Positions 1-11,400 of a stretch of 64,000 bases of DNA are shown one piece after another. Within the stretch, counting starts at the first letter, position 1. Each line of letters starts with the position of its first letter. The position numbers and the translations under genes were made by a program. Where the stretch lies: assembly GCA_003640385.1 (NCBI GenBank), contig RCAB01000238.1, positions 1 to 64,000 on the forward strand, in the 5' to 3' direction. The notes under the pieces are model-generated. The model ran no database searches. It was not told the origin of the DNA and saw nothing but the letters and a program-made list of their open reading frames with translations. The stretch is from Setaria digitata (taxonomy: Eukaryota; Nematoda; Chromadorea; Rhabditida; Setariidae).

Positions 1-279
1 TGAGACTCAAACCTGAGAAATCCTTCTCGTGATTGCTTTAACAAATGAAGAAAGATGTTCTAATTTTCCTTAGATCTTTTTTTTTTTTTTGGTGAATTTG
101 TCGGTTTTTTCAATAAATTTTTTTTGCAACGAGGTGCACAGGCGAATAATATTTTTCCATTTGGAAATATGATTGTTCAAATGTCACATAAATTAATTTT
201 TAACAAAGCATTAAAATTGATTTCTCTACGGTATCAGCCTGTACTCGGAAAATTTTACGAAATCCATCCATTGAGGAAT

Positions 280-1831
280 TTATAAAGCTTTTTGTGATGA
301 AATGACAAGTTGTAGTCTAATTGAAACTTGACACTTTGTGGTGAGTAAATAGAAATCTCTTGAATTAATGGATATATCAATTACGTTTGATAGAGTACAG
401 GAGCGCGAAGCATGGGTCACTACTCCTGGCGTACTTAATAATTCAACAATACTGTTGTTTTGATTCTGTTCAGACAACGTTATACATCCAAAATCCCAAT
501 CATATACTGTCTTTCTCCAGCAATTAGCTGATATTGAAGGCTGAACCATGCTAGAAAACAACTCTGGATGTCGAATTTGTAGTGCCTGGAAAACGATTCA
601 GTTCATTGTTAAAAATCATTTCAAGTCTTTCAGTTCGAAATCCTTTTCATGAACAAAGCAGAGAGCATCATCTCAAGCTCTGGAGTCGATTTATTCTTAT
701 TAGTTGAAAAGCACTTAAATTATGAATTGTAGTATTAAAAAAAACCCACTCCATTATTATTATTATTATTATTTAAAGTAATACAAATATAAATTATATT
801 GCTTAATTTGTATTATTTGGAAATAATATTGATTATTATAAATTTTATTAATTACAAATTATATCATTAAAAAAAATCAGCTTGCATAATATATATAGCA
901 AAGCATACATTAATCAAAGTCACAATTCCATCGAATGTGATATTAGCGCGGATATTTCGAAGAAAAATTTTTCTCGGTAACTTCTCCTGAACAGCCCATC
1001 GATGTAACGTGCTATCAGTGAACCGAGCAAAGTATACTGGAGTTGCGCTACTTAGAACCAGCTCTTGACATTCCGGCATCGATTCCAAGACCTTGAAAAA
1101 GTGCAAAATGTAAGTCGTTTTAAATAATTTTCAAATTTCGAATATCCAGGAGCTATTAGAGCTATTTGGGATGAAATTGATAAAATTTCATTTATGAATA
1201 ATAATGCGGTTGACATGACAAATTTTACGACCTGTACAAAAAAAAAGATACCGTCAAAAATTGAAAGCAATTTGTGCTAAAATCATTTGAGATTCAAAAG
1301 AATTGTTTTAAATTTTTTTTTTAAAAAAGTATCATGGCAGGATCAAAGCAGAATTCATAAATTTCACATATCTTAGTAGTTTCTTCTGAATAAAAATTAG
1401 TTATATTTGAAATGTTCTCATAGATCTAAACCTTAAAATTATTAAACCTTAAAATCTAAATAAACTTTTGTGTACTTTTTTAGTGTACTTTTGATTAAAA
1501 TTCATCTGAAAATAGCAAGCAGAATGATAATTTCAACCACAATTTGAAATCTAAGTTTGAAAAGTGCGAACCAGGCTAAAATCTCGAGTCTTCCCTTCCT
1601 TATTGGTTTGCAAAGTTGCAAAGCAGATAGATAATTTAGAATAAGTCGGACTCATTTTATGAGATCAAGATTCAACTAGCAAGATTGCTAACCAAATCAT
1701 CTATAAAACACTGATCGAAATGAGAAAGTTCGATGTTCAGTCCTTGACAGTGTGTACGCATCAGCAATTCGCAAAAATACTCAGAGGGCAAGCGAAAACG
1801 ACACAATGTGAACATCAGACGTGTAGCGTTG
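280..1831 (-). CDS. Unrecognised protein, three 3' exons of a minus-strand gene
   Basis: Three exons chain in frame on the minus strand: 1693-1831, 909-1091 and 280-585 (stop TAA at 280). The acceptors read tttcag, ttcaag and ttccag; the donors are gttagc and gtatgc. The junction phases agree (the first exon enters with one base, then both junctions are phase 0). The readable part is about 209 residues. It is rich in Leu, Phe and Cys, with blocks such as FRLPSEYFCELLMRTH, then SSATPVYFARF and LHRWAVQEKLPRKIFLRNI, and a Trp/Asp-rich WRKTVYDWDFG stretch. No signal peptide or membrane segment is visible in these exons. I do not recognise the family; the leucine/tryptophan spacing is reminiscent of F-box-associated regions in nematodes, but that is only an impression. 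The 5' end is not found; a possible further exon lies near 2040-2070 (acceptor tatttcag). The last exon could also be spliced further rather than ending at 280. Confidence 0.6.
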
Positions 1832-2540
1832 CTGAAATTCAAATCACTTAAGACACTTCACCTTTCCGAGAGGTTATTTCTAGGCTACTCTAGTCTACAC
1901 AATTCATTACCGCAATATATGTCTTCTGTAATTTCATCTTACTATTGAGAATTTAGATTATTACGAAATATTTTACATACATAACCATTTTGTTCGTTCT
2001 GTTTCAAATTTATCTCTTTTTTATATCACATTACATCTTTTCTCATCCGGGAAAAGCTGAAATAGCAAAACAATAATCGGAATTCTGGAAGATCCTTTTT
2101 TTTCTTTAAACAAAATTTGTAAGTATTATTCATGCAGCAAATCCTGCCGGGACGATAAGAACAGAAAATTGATCAGAAAATGTCACATAAGAGGTTTTTT
2201 AAGGGATTAAATTTTCTGGTTCATTTACACATCATTGGAGTAGTAGGTTACATAACAGAGAGCACTTTCTTTTCAACATATAAACTCATTCTTAATTTAC
2301 AATAGAAACTTTTTCTGAGATATTATTACTACAGAGAAAGCTAGCACGATTCTCTGACAGCCCTAATCGTCACACAGAACATCAAGTTTAGATTTCCCAC
2401 ATTAAATGTTTTATTTTGGGAACTTTTAGTCCATTTTCCTGATCATGTGATTCTTTTTGAATTTCTGTCTTTTTCTCACCTTTCCTCTTACACCTATTTG
2501 TCTCATTTAAAAACAGTGCATTCATTATTTTGTTTGCTTG

Positions 2541-2616
2541 CATTATTATTATTATTTTATTATTATTATTATTATTACTATTATTACTATTATTATTATT
2601 ATCATTATTATTATTA

Positions 2617-2656
<40 letters not shown>

Positions 2657-2718
2657 CATCATTATCACTATTATTATTTGTCATTATTATTACTATTATG
2701 CATTATTGTCATTATTAG
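2541..2718. repeat. (ATT)n / (TTA)n microsatellite
   Basis: About 170 bp of trinucleotide repeat (ATT in the plus direction) with scattered C interruptions (att-act-atc). It gives artificial open frames of poly-Tyr, poly-Leu, poly-Ile and, on the minus strand, poly-Asn; none of these is a credible protein. A shorter (ATT)6 run lies near 753-773. Confidence 0.95.
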
Positions 2719-3244
2719 GTTTGCACTTATTATTTATTAAATTATTTTCAAATATTCTCTTAAGGATTATAAGTGAAGAGGGGAACAAAAAGGAAATATG
2801 TATAAAGATAAAATTGAATGAAAGTGAGTAAATGGCGTAAGAATTTCTTTGAAATCTCAGTTAGTAATTTTATGAGCTTTAAGAATCATAAATTATTATT
2901 ATCAAAATCGTCAAACCATTTCCACTCACAAAGTCAAACATCTATGATATATAGCTAAAATTAATGAAAGAATATTTTAACATGTACTGAAATTAAAATT
3001 TGCATAAATATTGCCATACAAATTAAAATTGGGATGAAAATATTTGTTCACCATGATAAAGTGAATGATGACAATGTGCCTTATAAAAATATTTCTGCTT
3101 TTTTTTTATTTTCTTGCACATTGACAGAAAATATTAATGGTAGCAAACACTGACAGTATTGCAATCGTCCAGAAATTCTTTGACTGTAAGAATTTGCTTC
3201 GCTAGCGTTACTTTTTCCTACTCTTTTTCGAAAAAATTAAATTT

Positions 3245-3560
3245 TGTCAGCTGCAGCATATCATAATCTTGTATTTTCATCATTTGCTCGCGTATTTCAG
3301 TTACGTTGCCCATCATAAAGGGCATAGCTCTTGAACGCGCTTCTGATTTGTGTAGCAAAGCAGTACTTGACTCGATATAATTTAGTGTTAAAATGGATAT
3401 AATTTAGATTTTGTGTTATTCTTCGAAGATCCATCACTGAATTCTCAAGTGTATCTGAATCATCTCGAAAGCGTTATGAAAATATATGGGATAATTTACT
3501 TTTGAATTATATTTCAAATTGTTAACTGCAGTAAACAGTACGCGACAAAATGGCTAATTT
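3245..3560 (+). repeat. Diverged direct duplication, copy 1 (partner at 4855-5072)
   Basis: Segments here recur in order, with substitutions and indels, at about 4855-5072. Examples are the cagctgca/gcatatca region followed by tcgtattttca-like sequence and catttgc; then gttattcttc, atc.atcactgaat, aattatatttcaaa and aatggctaatttc-like sequence. Copy 1 has about 100 bp extra in the middle. The two copies are no longer coding. This looks like an old local duplication or two copies of a decayed repeat. Confidence 0.55.
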
Positions 3561-4854
3561 CAATTATAATGAGCTCAATACTTTAATTTTTTAAATAGCA
3601 ATGTTGGTGACAAATTATCAGAAGATTTGGTGTAATTGAAATTTTGGACAGTTTTTAGTGAATTTAAAAGAAAAAAAAAGTTCGCTAAAGATCGTTGTGG
3701 ATTTACTAAAGATGATTGTAACAGCACAGTTAGAGAAGTTTCCTGTATGCATTTGTGTGATTTAGCTATTTTCTTTAATCGCTGTTGATTAATATTTCTG
3801 TATCGGTTATCATTTCCTTTTTTCACTTCACTGGTGGTCTGTTCTGCTGTACTTACCATTTTGTTTTATTTAGTTTCAGAAAAGATTTTGCTTTACCTAC
3901 TAATTGTCTATATTCAGAAAATATGAGCATGTATGGTCTAGAAATAGTGACAAGCGTGAATTCAGTCAGTTCTGCATAGTCTTAACTGGAACTGAACACA
4001 ATTGACGAATCAATTTGAAAACAAGCAAAGTAAGCTACCTTGAGATTAGGATGGCATTGATTGGTTGAAAATGTTAGTTCCCGATTTGAAATCGTTTCTT
4101 CTATATTGCATATTATAGGCGATGTGAATTTTACAAAAAGAATTTTGATTGTTTTACATAAATTATTTTGCACATTGCATCACGATACAGCAGGCACTGT
4201 CAGTGAAGTAAAAACTAAAAACCAAATGATAAGGAAAGTGAATTTTGATCTGAATAATCAGATTGCAGTATTTTAAATTATCCCAAGCTTTTTTTTTTTT
4301 TTTTTTTTTTTTGTTAAAAGATTCGATTTTACTGCAAACAGTAAGTATGATATTCAGAACTCTTGCTATACTGATCAAGAAATATGAATTGTTTATTATG
4401 AAAGCTGTAGGCTAAAATTTTCATCGTTTTTTTCTTAATTTTAGTGTTTAAGATTTTCAAGTTTTTCTAAATTAGAAAAAAATATATATATATACAGCAA
4501 TCTTATACAGTCATGTATCTCTTTTCACTCAACAATATATGCCACAGTTGTTGGAGTGACTAGGCCTTCCTGAAAATAGCCTGGGAAGATTCTTGATATT
4601 TGAGCAATGTAATCTTCCAAGTCAATCTTCCATTTTGCTGTATCGCATATTAGTTAAATTGACTCTCAGGATGAGCACGACTTTGCATACACCTTTTATA
4701 GCATATGAATCTTGCAATAGACAGTACCTATCAGTAAAATTGGTTCTGGCTCGAAACTACCGATTACAGTGATATAATGAGTAAAATTAAAATTGAAATT
4801 ATGGGAAAACACATCTGCAGTCTGACAGCAGCATAAAAATTTGTATTAATTCTT

Positions 4855-5072
4855 TGCTCAGTTGCAACATATCAGCTGCGACATACTGTCGTATTTTCAC
4901 CATTTGCGTTATTCTTCAAAAATCTATTACTGAATATTTAGGCCTCTTTGAAAACTTTCAAAAACATTTTAAATATAAACAATGTTATATAGTTTTGGAT
5001 TATATTTCAAAATTTCAATTACAACAGATGAAAAACAATAGAATGGGTAATTTCGATTGGAAAAAGTGGTGA
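4855..5072 (+). repeat. Diverged direct duplication, copy 2 (partner at 3245-3560)
   Basis: Partner of the block at 3245-3560; it shares the same ordered motifs (caacatatcagctgc, gtattttcaccatttgc, gttattcttc, attactgaat, gattatatttcaaa, gggtaatttcgat). By eye roughly two thirds of aligned bases agree in the best stretches. A 72-codon open frame here is most likely fortuitous. Confidence 0.5.
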
Positions 5073-5599
5073 TATTTTTTAAAATAATTTCAGCAATTGT
5101 TTTTGCTCATCCAAGTGAATATTTGATAGAGAATTTACAATTTCTAAGCTTATGACGTTTGAATGAAAAACTCTTAATTATCATGTTAGAATGGAACTCT
5201 CAATTATATTCATTAAGATCAATTTTACTCATTATTTAGCAAACGACATGAATATTTAAATTCATTTCATTGCTTTATTATAGTTTTATCCTTTCATTTT
5301 GTGTGACAACATACTTCGTAGCGCGGTTGAAATCATAATTAGGAGAGAATGATTCCTAAAATTGCTTTATCAAAAATGACTAATTAACTTCCTGCACAAC
5401 TACTAAAAGTAATGAAACTTGATTTAAAATGTGAAATAATTCAGGTTAGAGTCTTTTCACTAGATTACTCAATTTATTTCCAATATGTCATGTTCTGAAC
5501 ATACAAAATCTTGACTTTGCCTTGCTTATTCAAATGCTATTAAATCGAGAATATATTGAGCATTCCTTCTATATCATCGTCTACTAATTTCTTTCACTA

Positions 5600-5790
5600 T
5601 CAGAAATATGTTTGCAGTGATAATTAGCTCCAAGTAATTAATTACTTTGACCAATGTACAACATTTCAAAAAATATGTTTGGCATTTCTTACAATGATAG
5701 TTAACTGCAAACAATCAGTGTGTACTAATGTGTGCACTGTCAGAAATATGTTTGGGATTATTTGCAGTGATAATTAGCTGCATGCAGTCA
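5600..5790 (+). repeat. Short direct duplication pair (5600-5629 and 5740-5780)
   Basis: The string cagaaatatgtttgcagtg followed by ataattagct at 5601-5629 recurs at 5741-5779, where gggattat is inserted after the gttt. The second copy is followed by a gcatgcagtcactgtgcactaatg element that itself resembles the sequence just before it (caatcagtgtgtactaatg). Nested small duplications; function unknown. Confidence 0.7.
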
Positions 5791-5949
5791 CTGTGCACTA
5801 ATGATAAGATGGAGTACTAGTGATCAGGTAACATGGGGTACGGTAGAAACGGAATGGACCCGATACGGTACGATACGGTGCGCTGTGAAGATGTATTGAC
5901 CCGTCCGGAGTGTTTTACACAGCATTAGCATGGTAAATCTAGCCACAAC

Positions 5950-7072
5950 TCATTCTTCTTCATCCTCTTCATCATCTTCATCCTCTTCTTCACTGTCTCC
6001 ATCGCCTTCTTTCTTTGCCTTTCCTTCCTCCTCATTTTCCTTTCCTTTCTTTAACTTCTTTCTAGGCTTTTCATCTTCTTCCTCTTCTTCCTCCTCGTCT
6101 TCCTCTCTTTTGCTCTTACCAGTCTTTTTCGGTTTCTTTTCATCTTGGTCCTCTCTTTTTTCTTCCATCTTACCGTCTGCTGGAAAAAGCTTTGTGAAAC
6201 TACCTAGAACTGAAACTAACTGCAAATGTTACGTACCCCAAGCAGTGATATTTTGCATAAGACAGGCAGAATGTTGGGTTTTGACTTTAATTAACCTTAA
6301 TGAAGTGCCGTACTCACCGTGTTGCTGATCCTCTTCTTTGCCTCCATCCTGTTCGGCTTTCGGCGCTGGCACCTTTGCAGATCCACTTTTTAATGATTTC
6401 TTTTTTCCTTCTTTCACAGCCACTCCTCGATAGGTTATTTTCACTTGTCGGCGACAGGCGCCAATGCTCGCCTAAACGATCCGCTGAGTATATCAGGAAC
6501 TGAGTAAAGCGCACTGCTGCCAAACTTGAAGCAGTCGTGCGGAATCCTTCCTTCCTTCAGAGACTGAATGCTTACGTTACGCTACGATATTAGGCGAAGT
6601 CGAAATAGATGTCCTCAGTGATCTCAGTTTCTATTTGCAAAGCTAGAGAACCTCTGATTTCTTGCTTTCTTTCCAGCTTTTCCAGGTTTTCACAGGATTG
6701 TTACATTTCTCGGGTGCTGCAGCCATAACCACCGTAAAATGATCGTTCTTTTTTGGCTTCTTATTGGGGTCCCATTTTTTTAATGTTAAGATTACTTTTT
6801 TCTGTAAAGCTTGGAAACGGCATGACAGTTGTCTCAAATTTCTAAGATATATGCAAGCTGTAACTTTATGAAGACCTGTCTGCAGTTACGGTGGAAAAGC
6901 CACAGTGGAAGTAACAAACCTTATCACCAGGTTCAATAAGACCATAGACAGGTTTCATTTTGAATGCATCTGGTCTTGTAGTCTTCATTTTAAAAATGAT
7001 TGCTTTATTCCAGTCATTTTTTATGTCCAAATCTACTGCCTGACGCTCTGTTAAAGGGGCTGAGAACGTTAC
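5950..7072 (-). CDS. MSP-domain protein with highly charged C-terminal tail (5' exon not found)
   Basis: Four exons join in frame: 6920-7072, 6652-6801, 6318-6471 and 5950-6179 (stop TGA at 5950). Exons 1-3 give a major sperm protein (MSP) fold: VTFSAPLTERQAVDLDIKN at the start corresponds to the second strand of MSP, then TTRPDAFKMKPVYGLIEPGDK, NDHFTVVMAAAPEKCNNP and CRRQVKITYRG at the end. MSP-fold proteins are immunoglobulin-like; MSPs proper build the sperm cytoskeleton in nematodes, and related small MSP-domain proteins occur in sperm and elsewhere. The remaining ~110 residues are alternating Lys and Glu/Asp runs, including an unbroken acidic C-terminus (EEEDEDDEEDEEE). That tail is not part of classical MSP (about 126 residues in total) and suggests a binding or disordered region. 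The first exon, needed for the N-terminal ~15-20 residues and the start codon, must lie upstream of 7072, but I could not place it. Confidence 0.75.
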
Positions 7073-8471
7073 CTAAAAAATAGTACTGTATTTGGTGACG
7101 TGAACTGAAAGTGTCTGATGCAGAAAGCCTTGGAAAAGAAAATTTCATGCAAAATTCTCAAAAAAAAAAACAAATTTCTAAAATTGAAAACAGACTAGGT
7201 TAGTCGAAGGAATTTAAAGTCATAGAAATACCAGCAATATTTTTAGCTCTTGGTCTCCTAAGAAGCATGTTGTGTAAGAAATAATTTGCTGGTTATGAAA
7301 ATGAGAGCTATTTTTTAGTGATAAAAGACAGTAGGAGATATGATCGACCGTGGCAGGTTGAACAGTAAGTTTCTTGTCCATTCAGCAAATTAAAAATGTG
7401 CTCCTCGACAACCTAACACGCAAGAAACGAATTGTAAAATGATTGCTCTATTTTGCAAATGGCACTGATATATTTGTAACTTTAAATTAGGATCAAAATT
7501 TCCTTTCCGTTCAATCATTGTCGGAGATGAACATATTAGAAACTAATTTTTAGAAACCATTCTTCCAACAAGTCTGTTTTCCATCAAGCAGTCTGAAAGT
7601 GAAATTGGCAGTAATGACTGATGTCTGTCTGCTTGCAAATGAAAAAGGCGGAGGGCTAGAAAAATCAGATCCTTAGACCTAGTGAACCAGTGAAAGAAAT
7701 CTTTGCAAAACTTACGTTTAAAAAGTATACCATTTGCACTATATGCTTAAATCAGTGTGAAATTTTTCGGAAAAAAGGTGAATGTAAATTGAAATTTAAT
7801 ATTTTTTCTTTCTTTTTTTTTCCCTCCACAATGGACGCCTCAAAAACATTGCAAAGACAAAAAACACAACGAAACTTGAAAGCATCGGAAAGAAACTGAT
7901 TAAATTCTTTCTAGGCTAGATTCATAGCAGTCGATTTCATGTCTGTGGCATGCAACGTGAATCCACTTTTGCCAAAACTGTAGTGGCAAATTCTCCGGGT
8001 TTTAGGTTTCCTATTTCAGGTTCGCTGAACTGTCACGTATTTCTAATCTGTGATGATATTAAGTGCTGCAGTTCTTCCGCAAAGCGATGTTTGTTTCGTT
8101 TCCGTTTTTGATTTCGTATTTTTGATTCTATTTTATGTTATAATTCTCAATGTTATTCGTAAGTTTGATTTTGATTTGATAGAAAAGAGTGACTAGTGGC
8201 TGTCACTTTGCTAGTATATCAGTTTTGAGCCTAGTCAAATATTTTTACGTTCATCTTCACTAACCAAGTAAATTTTGAAGAGAAATTAGTTGTTGGCTAA
8301 ATCCCGCTGGATACCGAGTAATCTTGAGGCTTCGATGAAATCACAAAAATTCGGTAAGTTTTTCGCCAAAAAAATATTGTGTTTCGCAGGTTGCAAGCAT
8401 AGATTTTAAGTATGGGTTATAAATACGTGTTAAACTATTATTTGTTGTCTTTTTTTAGTAGGAGTCCGTTT
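7073..8471. other. Region between divergent genes; no complete gene seen
   Basis: This lies between the minus-strand MSP gene and the plus-strand helicase, so it should hold the first MSP exon and both promoters. An ATG-starting open stretch at 8335-8353 ending in a good gtaag donor cannot join the helicase reading frame (it would meet a stop), so it could only be 5' untranslated sequence. No repeats of note. Confidence 0.4.
8451..8458 (+). promoter_or_regulatory. Candidate spliced-leader or 5'UTR acceptor of the helicase gene
   Basis: The string ttttttag sits 13 bases before the ATG at 8472. Nematode genes commonly receive a trans-spliced leader at such acceptors close to the start codon. 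It could equally be a cis-splice acceptor from an untranslated exon ending at 8353 (ttcg|gtaag). Confidence 0.4.
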
Positions 8472-11400
8472 ATGAAGACTGTAAGTCACTTTGTAGTTAT
8501 ATGGGCTTTGATCAGTTATTCAATTTATTGTAGGTTAAAAGTTAAGAACTTTTGTATTCCTTCATAGTGATTTGAAAGAAACGATTGGTTTTTCTTTTAA
8601 AATATGGTTTTTTTTTTTTCTAAAAAAAGGTATACTCATCTCTTGTTTTTAAAGGCGAAGGTAAAAACTGTTATATAGTCGAAACGAAAGAAAACTTAGA
8701 CAAAGGAAGGCGTCCAGAAGCTGGTTACTACTTAGATTATTTGCTTAATGAGAACATTACTTTGGAAGGACCTGGTGAAAATGTTTCCATTGTGAAGTCG
8801 GTTTGTTCATTATTTTGAAGTGTTGATTTAGCATGTATTTTTTTATTTGTGATTGGTTTATATTTCTTTCTTCGTATGTAGTATATTTTTTTCCTCTTAA
8901 ATCATTTAAACTTACCATCTTCAGTCTACAAACTTAAAACCTGCTATCGCCAAATTTCTGGCGAAAAGTTGTTTCCATATTTAGCTAGAATGCTCCGAAT
9001 TATTTAACTCTGTTATGGGTGAACTAGATGTTTTGTTTCGAAATGTGAAATGGAAGCCTGAGAAAATATATTAGCATGCGTCGAGATGTGAGATGAAGAT
9101 TGAAGGTCACTTCGTCAAATGGAGAAGAAATTAATAGTGATATCGCTAACAGTGTGCGATAAAGCTATCTTTTAAATTTAGGTGTACGTATTATACTAGT
9201 TTTATAGAATGCCTCTAAGTGTCAAATGATCTTATGAGTCTTGTTTAGATCGTTTGAAGAAATGAACCTAAATTCGAGACTTATGCAAAATATTCAAAAA
9301 AAGAAGTACATCAAACCATTACCTATACAGAGAGCGACATTTTCTTTGATTCAAAATGGTATGCAGTTATATTCCAAATGACATCCACATTCACTGACCA
9401 CTAATGCATTTTTCCAGATCTAATCATGGAATGTATAAATTTCAGTCGACAGTAGACGTCACTGATGAAAGACATCTCAACAGCATAGTTTCTCATCAAG
9501 TTATTATAAAAAAAATTTAGACTTCGACGTAATTGGACATGCAATAACTGGTGGTGGAAAAACGGCCGCTTTTTTAATACCAGTAATTAATTACATTGCA
9601 GAACAAAAAAGCAGAGGTTAGTTTTTATCTATTTAAAAATTTTTAGATTACTATTCTTGTAGTCATGTTACTTTTATTACATAATATTTTCTTTGATCCA
9701 GACTAATTCCTTTCAATTCTTACTTTAAGTTATAACATTAACAGTAATTTCTCCGTCGTTTATCCTTTTATTCGGAATTTTTTGATGAAAAAGTAAAATT
9801 GTTTTTTTAAGATGGGTCTGGAAAGAATTTGTATCCTTATTGCATCGTCATTTCACCAACTAAAGAATTAGCTGAGCAGTTATATGAAGATGCATTAACA
9901 TTTTCTACTGGTATGCTAATTTCGGTTTAATTTCTGGTCAACGATTAAGAGAATAACCCTTGAAAGAGACCAGAGTTAATATCTTGGAGTTAAAAGAACT
10001 GTTGAAATAAATCCTGAATCAAATTTTTCACCGTTCTGGATTCTGGCATTTTGCTTATCAGGATAAATTAGAATATTTCATCCTTCCCAAAAAAAAAATC
10101 CATGTTTTATCATGTCTAACTTTAGTTCAAAAATATTTCTGTCATTTCTTTTTTGCTTTAGAATTGAGAACCGTATTTTAGATTTGGATTGCATAGCTCT
10201 ATTAAGCTTCGGTGAGATACCTCGCCAGAATAACATCGCCCGTGTTAAAGATGGATGTGATATATTCATATGTACAGTTGGGCGGCTTTGTGATTATCTT
10301 CAGCAAAAAGTTGTAAGTGAAATCGATTTATTTTAGAATTTTTAGGAAGTATTGCAGTATACGTTAGATATTGCTGCATGTATTCACTTTTCTATTAGAA
10401 TAATTGTTGAAAACGATTTCAGAGAGTTTCCTATAAGGCGAATTATAAATATTCTGCAGCTCAGTTTAATATTTCCGTCCCTTTCTAGAATTTTATTTCA
10501 GTTGGATCTGCGCCATTTACGTTTTCTGATTTTTGATGAAGCAGATAGGCTGTTACAAGTGGAAGGATTTTTGGTTAATTTGGTCGAATGCCTTTTACCT
10601 AGGTGTCGTGAGGTAGCCTGCTGTACTATTTCCTTTTTCACTCAGCTATCCTACCAAGTATAGTAGTGAAGTGCAAGCAGTGTCGAATGATACAAGGACA
10701 AAATAATGAATTTATCATTTATGGGATTGAAGAATTTAATGTTTATCATTACTTGGTCTAAAATTTTTTCTTTTGTAGTGTAGTTTAAAGACGAAATATT
10801 GAGTAATGTCTTAGAAAGGAATTAAAATGCTTATTCATTGTAAAAATACTTCTGCTTTTGATTTATTAGCGTCCAAACAGAGCTGAAGTATAGAGCACCT
10901 AAAAATATCATATGTTTCTTTATTGCAGATTCCAAATCTCCGGAAAATGATGTTCAGTGCTACAGATTGTGATGACTTGGCTGATTTGAAAGAAAAGTTT
11001 TCGATGCCAAACGCTACAAAAATTGTTGTTGGTATTTTGAATAGTGTGAATCCTTTTATCGAACAGCAAGTTTTGAATGTAAATGGTTTTGTTTTTGAAA
11101 TGTCTTATCACTTAGTTGGAGATTTATAGGTAACATCTGATAAATTAATTGTGAGAAACACATGAATTTATGGGCCTTTGTTTATTTTTGCTAAAAGCAT
11201 TACTTGGGTTGCTAAGTTTTCAAATTTCAACTGGTAAAGTCGTTTTTTTTTTTTTTTACATTTTAGCAATAATACATCAGAAGTTAGCGGCTAGCGCATT
11301 TTAATTTCAGGTAAAAGTTCATGAGAAGCGTGAAATATTGTTGCGTTTGATGCAAGCTTTGTATTTGAATGGTAATCCGACTAAATCAAAATTTTTCACG

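Larger units (their letters stand above)
1832..5949. other. Gene-poor AT-rich interval
   Basis: Apart from the ATT microsatellite, a 22-base T run near 4290 and the duplications listed separately, I see no exon chain here. Open frames are short, lack paired splice sites and have low-complexity translations. A relatively GC-rich patch at about 5838-5925 carries a near-tandem gatacggtac/gatacggtgc; its role is unknown. Confidence 0.5.

Noticed and set aside
2388..2831. Long open frames encoding poly-Tyr, poly-Leu, poly-Ile or poly-Asn
   Set aside because: They are readings of an (ATT)n microsatellite in different frames and strands, with no splice sites or unique flanking coding sequence.
5930..6328. 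132-codon plus-strand frame rich in Ser
   Set aside because: It is the antisense of the Glu/Lys-rich tail exon of the minus-strand MSP-domain gene; tct/tcc codons mirror gag/gaa.
8335..8353. ATG exon before the helicase (MKSQKF)
   Set aside because: Joining it to the acceptor at 8458 gives a stop within six codons; it could only be untranslated.
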